This document shows, piece after piece, positions 62,075 through 64,000 of a DNA stretch of 64,000 nucleotides. Position numbers and translations under genes: made by a program. Below the pieces are notes generated by a model. The model was not told where the DNA came from and ran no database searches. It saw nothing but the letters and a program-made list of their open reading frames with translations. The stretch is from Bifidobacterium mizhiense. GTDB lineage: Bacteria; Actinomycetota; Actinomycetes; Actinomycetales; Bifidobacteriaceae. Each line of letters opens with the position of its first letter. The first letter of the stretch is position 1. Location of the stretch: NCBI RefSeq assembly GCF_020884755.1, contig NZ_BPWE01000004.1, forward strand, positions 124,001 to 188,000. Reading direction: 5' to 3'.

Positions 62075-63202
62075 TCAGCAGACCTTCCACATCCAGTCAT
62101 GCGGATCCTCGATCTCGCCCAGCTGGATGCCCAGGAGCTCGTTACGGAAGTCCATGGTGACCTTGCCTGAGCCACCGTCGGCCACCTGAACGTCGAAGTT
62201 CTCGGACTTGAAGCGCCCGATCGGGGTGATGATGGCGGCGGTTCCGCAGGCGAACACCTCGGTGACCTCGCCGGAGCGGATGTCGTCCAGCAGGGTATCC
62301 AGGCGGATCATAGTCTCCACCACGTCACGACCGTGGTCCTGGGCCAGGGCGATCAGAGAGTTGCGGGTGACGCCGGGCAGAATGGTTCCGGTCAGGCTGG
62401 GGGTCTCCAGGTGTCCGTCCTTGTGGACGGTGAACATGTTCATGCCGCCCAGCTCCTCCAGATAGGTCTTGGTAGCCGCGTCGACGAAGCAGACCTGCTC
62501 GCAGCCGTGCTCGACGCCGCGGTTCTCGCCCAGCAGGGAGGCCGCATAGTTGCCGCCGCACTTGGCGAAGCCGGTGCCGCCGGGACCGGTACGGAACCAC
62601 TTGTCCTCCACCCAGATGCTGACCGGCTTGACGCCGCCGGCGAAGTAGGGTCCCGAGGGCGAGGCGATGACGCAATAGTCCACCGCATGCGGGGCGCGCA
62701 CGCCCAGGAAAGGCTCGGAGGCGAACATATAGGGGCGCATATAGAGCGTATACTCACGCCGCTTGGGCACCCAGGCCGCGTCACGGCGAACCAGGGCCGC
62801 GACCGAACCCAGGAAGTCATTGGGCTCAAGCGGGGGCAGGGCCAGACGCTTGGCTGAATTGTAGAAGCGCTGGGCGTTGGCATCGGGGCGGAAGAGCCAG
62901 ATGGAGCCGTCGTCGTGGTAGTAGGCCTTGAGTCCCTCGAAGGCCTCCTGGGCGTAGTGGAGGACCGAGGCCCCCGGATCCAGGCTGAGCGGTCCATAGG
63001 GCTCAACCCTGCGATCCTTCCAACCGTCATCCGAAGTCCATCCCATGTGGGCCATGTTGTCAGAGAAGAGCTGGCCGAAGGCGGGCTTGTCAATCAGCCG
63101 GGCACGCTCCTCGTCAGAGGCGGGATGATCGTTGGGAATGACCTTGAAAGCGTCCGCCAACTCATTGAGTGCCTTCGGGTCGTGATGTGATTGCTCTGCC
63201 AT
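62075..63202 (-). CDS. ilvE: Branched-chain amino acid aminotransferase
   Basis: PLP enzyme for the last step of valine, leucine and isoleucine synthesis, using glutamate as amino donor. The 375-residue protein is of the longer fold-type IV group (like eukaryotic BCAT). Its features are FEGLKAYYH and RPDANAQR. The PLP Lys lies in GTGFAKCGGNYAAS, followed by EELGGMNMF and TEVFACGTAA. The ATG has GAAGAAG upstream. The 187-base region before it also holds the rplY terminator. Confidence 0.95.
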   Translation of the reverse strand: MAEQSHHDPKALNELADAFKVIPNDHPASDEERARLIDKPAFGQLFSDNMAHMGWTSDDGWKDRRVEPYGPLSLDPGASVLHYAQEAFEGLKAYYHDDGSIWLFRPDANAQRFYNSAKRLALPPLEPNDFLGSVAALVRRDAAWVPKRREYTLYMRPYMFASEPFLGVRAPHAVDYCVIASPSGPYFAGGVKPVSIWVEDKWFRTGPGGTGFAKCGGNYAASLLGENRGVEHGCEQVCFVDAATKTYLEELGGMNMFTVHKDGHLETPSLTGTILPGVTRNSLIALAQDHGRDVVETMIRLDTLLDDIRSGEVTEVFACGTAAIITPIGRFKSENFDVQVADGGSGKVTMDFRNELLGIQLGEIEDPHDWMWKVC

Positions 63203-63333
63203 TGTCTACCACTTCTTCTTGCTACTGTATTTGGTTGCTCGGGTGTAATGCTTATGGCGATGCCCGGTACCCGAACTATCGCATAGGCAGGCCTTGACCT
63301 GTTCAAGACATTTCGCATAGTGACCGTCATAAG

Positions 63334-63370
63334 CAAAAAGGCCACAGGATCCTGATGATCCCATGGCCTT
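63334..63370 (-). terminator. Terminator of rplY
   Basis: A stem of AAGGCCA (63338-63344) with TGGCCTT (63364-63370), a two-base mismatch, then GGATC with GATCC around a 5-base loop. On the minus strand a TTTTT run follows. It lies 20 bases after the rplY stop codon. Confidence 0.85.
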
Positions 63371-63389
63371 GCACAACAAACCTCTGGAC

Positions 63390-64000
63390 TCACTCGCTCT
63401 GGGCGTCGTCCTCCGGAGCAGCTTCCGCATCGGCCTGTTCGGTCTCCTCGGTGGGGGTCTCCAGGCTCTCCTCCTTGGGGATCTCGACGGAGACGATGGA
63501 TTCCTCCATATCGTCGATGACCAGCTCGGAGCCCTCGGGCAGCTTGACGTCCTTGGCCAGGATCTTGTCGCCCTCGGACAGGCCCTCCACGCTGATATCG
63601 ATGCGCTCGGGCAGGTTGGACACGTCGGCACGGACCTGCAGGTTCTGGGTGTCGATCAGGGCCACGGCAGCACCCTTGGTCTCGCCGCTGACGAAGACAG
63701 GCACCTCCACGGTGACCTTCTCGCCGGCGCGGACCTCATAGAAGTCGATGTGCTCCACCTGGCGCTTGACCGGGTTGCGTTGCACGTCCTTGACCACGGC
63801 GGTCTTGGTCTGTCCGCCGAAGCTGATGGAGAAGAGGGCGTTGGCGCGGCGCAGGGCCAGAGTGGTCTCGCGCATGGGCAGCTTGATGTAGTCGGGCTGG
63901 GCACCGCCGGCGTAGATGGTGGCAGGGATCTGCTGGGCCACGCGCATGCGGCGGGCCGCCCCCTTGCCGAATTGGTCGCGGACTTCGCCCTCGAGCTTAA
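63390..64000 (-). CDS. rplY: 50S ribosomal protein L25 (Ctc form), N-terminus outside window
   Basis: Binds 5S rRNA. About 202 residues are visible. The first is Lys at 63998, and KLEGEVRDQFGKGAARRMR is the usual N-terminal region, so only a few codons are missing. The N-terminal 5S-binding domain (to about residue 95) is followed by the TL5/Ctc C-terminal domain (VEVPVFVSGETKGA). An acidic Glu-rich tail of ~40 residues ends the protein. This long Ctc form is the normal one in actinobacteria. Confidence 0.93.
   Translation of the reverse strand, partial: KLEGEVRDQFGKGAARRMRVAQQIPATIYAGGAQPDYIKLPMRETTLALRRANALFSISFGGQTKTAVVKDVQRNPVKRQVEHIDFYEVRAGEKVTVEVPVFVSGETKGAAVALIDTQNLQVRADVSNLPERIDISVEGLSEGDKILAKDVKLPEGSELVIDDMEESIVSVEIPKEESLETPTEETEQADAEAAPEDDAQSE

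Noticed and set aside
1..64000. tRNA genes, CRISPR array, IS elements, prophage
   Set aside because: No cloverleaf-type sequence, regular repeat array, transposase or phage gene was recognised in any intergenic stretch.

Overview
The window is a high-GC, gene-dense chromosomal segment with no rRNA, tRNA, IS element, prophage or CRISPR array. Gene content and protein sequences point to the genus Bifidobacterium: actinobacterial transaldolase, a whiA/rapZ/uvrC block, a lepA-hemW-rpsT block, GlnE, a pyrBICFKDE operon and MetE/MetF. The complete module for the last steps of heme formation at the left end is unexpected for the genus. It suggests an oxygen-tolerant, possibly insect-gut lineage of the B. 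asteroides type. That species assignment is inference.

Layout. 1-3.8 kb: the 3' end of tal, then a tight minus-strand operon hemQ - MFS transporter - hemH. 3.8-14.7 kb: minus-strand core genes pgk-tpiA-secG, whiA, rapZ-aroE, and uvrA-uvrC behind a LexA-type SOS box. 14.7-24 kb: mixed orientation, with tag, a Ser-rich TspO-like membrane protein, an ABC-F ATPase, an MgtC-like protein, NAD(P)HX repair enzyme, a divergent phosphoglycerate mutase, a LysR regulator and a membrane-anchored DsbA-like protein. 24-33.8 kb: the pyrimidine operon pyrBICFKDE preceded by glnE. 33.8-40.8 kb: a ChvE-type sugar ABC transporter (binding lipoprotein, double ATPase, one permease) divergent from a ROK regulator, a lone second ATPase and a small membrane protein. 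40.8-44 kb: metE-metF. 44-51 kb: sixA, trmI, a heterodimeric ABC exporter, a further ABC ATPase and a small membrane protein. 51-57.3 kb: gltB-gltD. 57.4-64 kb: lepA-hemW, rpsT, a UPF0126 membrane protein, ilvE and the start-less end of rplY.

How the genes work together. Nitrogen assimilation is well represented (GltBD, GlnE, IlvE) and feeds a complete UMP pathway from carbamoyl phosphate. MetE/MetF provide B12-independent methionine synthesis. The proposed highlight is porphyrin handling. The last two enzymes of the coproporphyrin-dependent heme route (coproporphyrin ferrochelatase and coproheme decarboxylase) flank an MFS transporter, and no earlier heme-synthesis gene is visible. The simplest reading is salvage of external coproporphyrin III and its conversion to heme. 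HemW (heme chaperone) and a TspO-like (porphyrin-binding family) protein also lie in the window. Both enzymes look like the Firmicutes rather than the actinobacterial form, which suggests lateral transfer.

Many operon joints are 4-base ATGA overlaps (uvrA/uvrC, aroE/rapZ, pyrB/I, pyrF/K, pyrK/D, pyrD/E, sugar ATPase/permease). Several starts are GTG or TTG with good Shine-Dalgarno sequences. Regulatory sites seen by eye include an SOS box (uvrA), a CRP/GlxR-like palindrome upstream of pgk, a TGGT-N4-ACCA palindrome between tag and the TspO-like gene, a 14-bp palindrome before pyrB, and a promoter/operator overlap before the sugar transporter. No gene-free stretch exceeds 300 bases.
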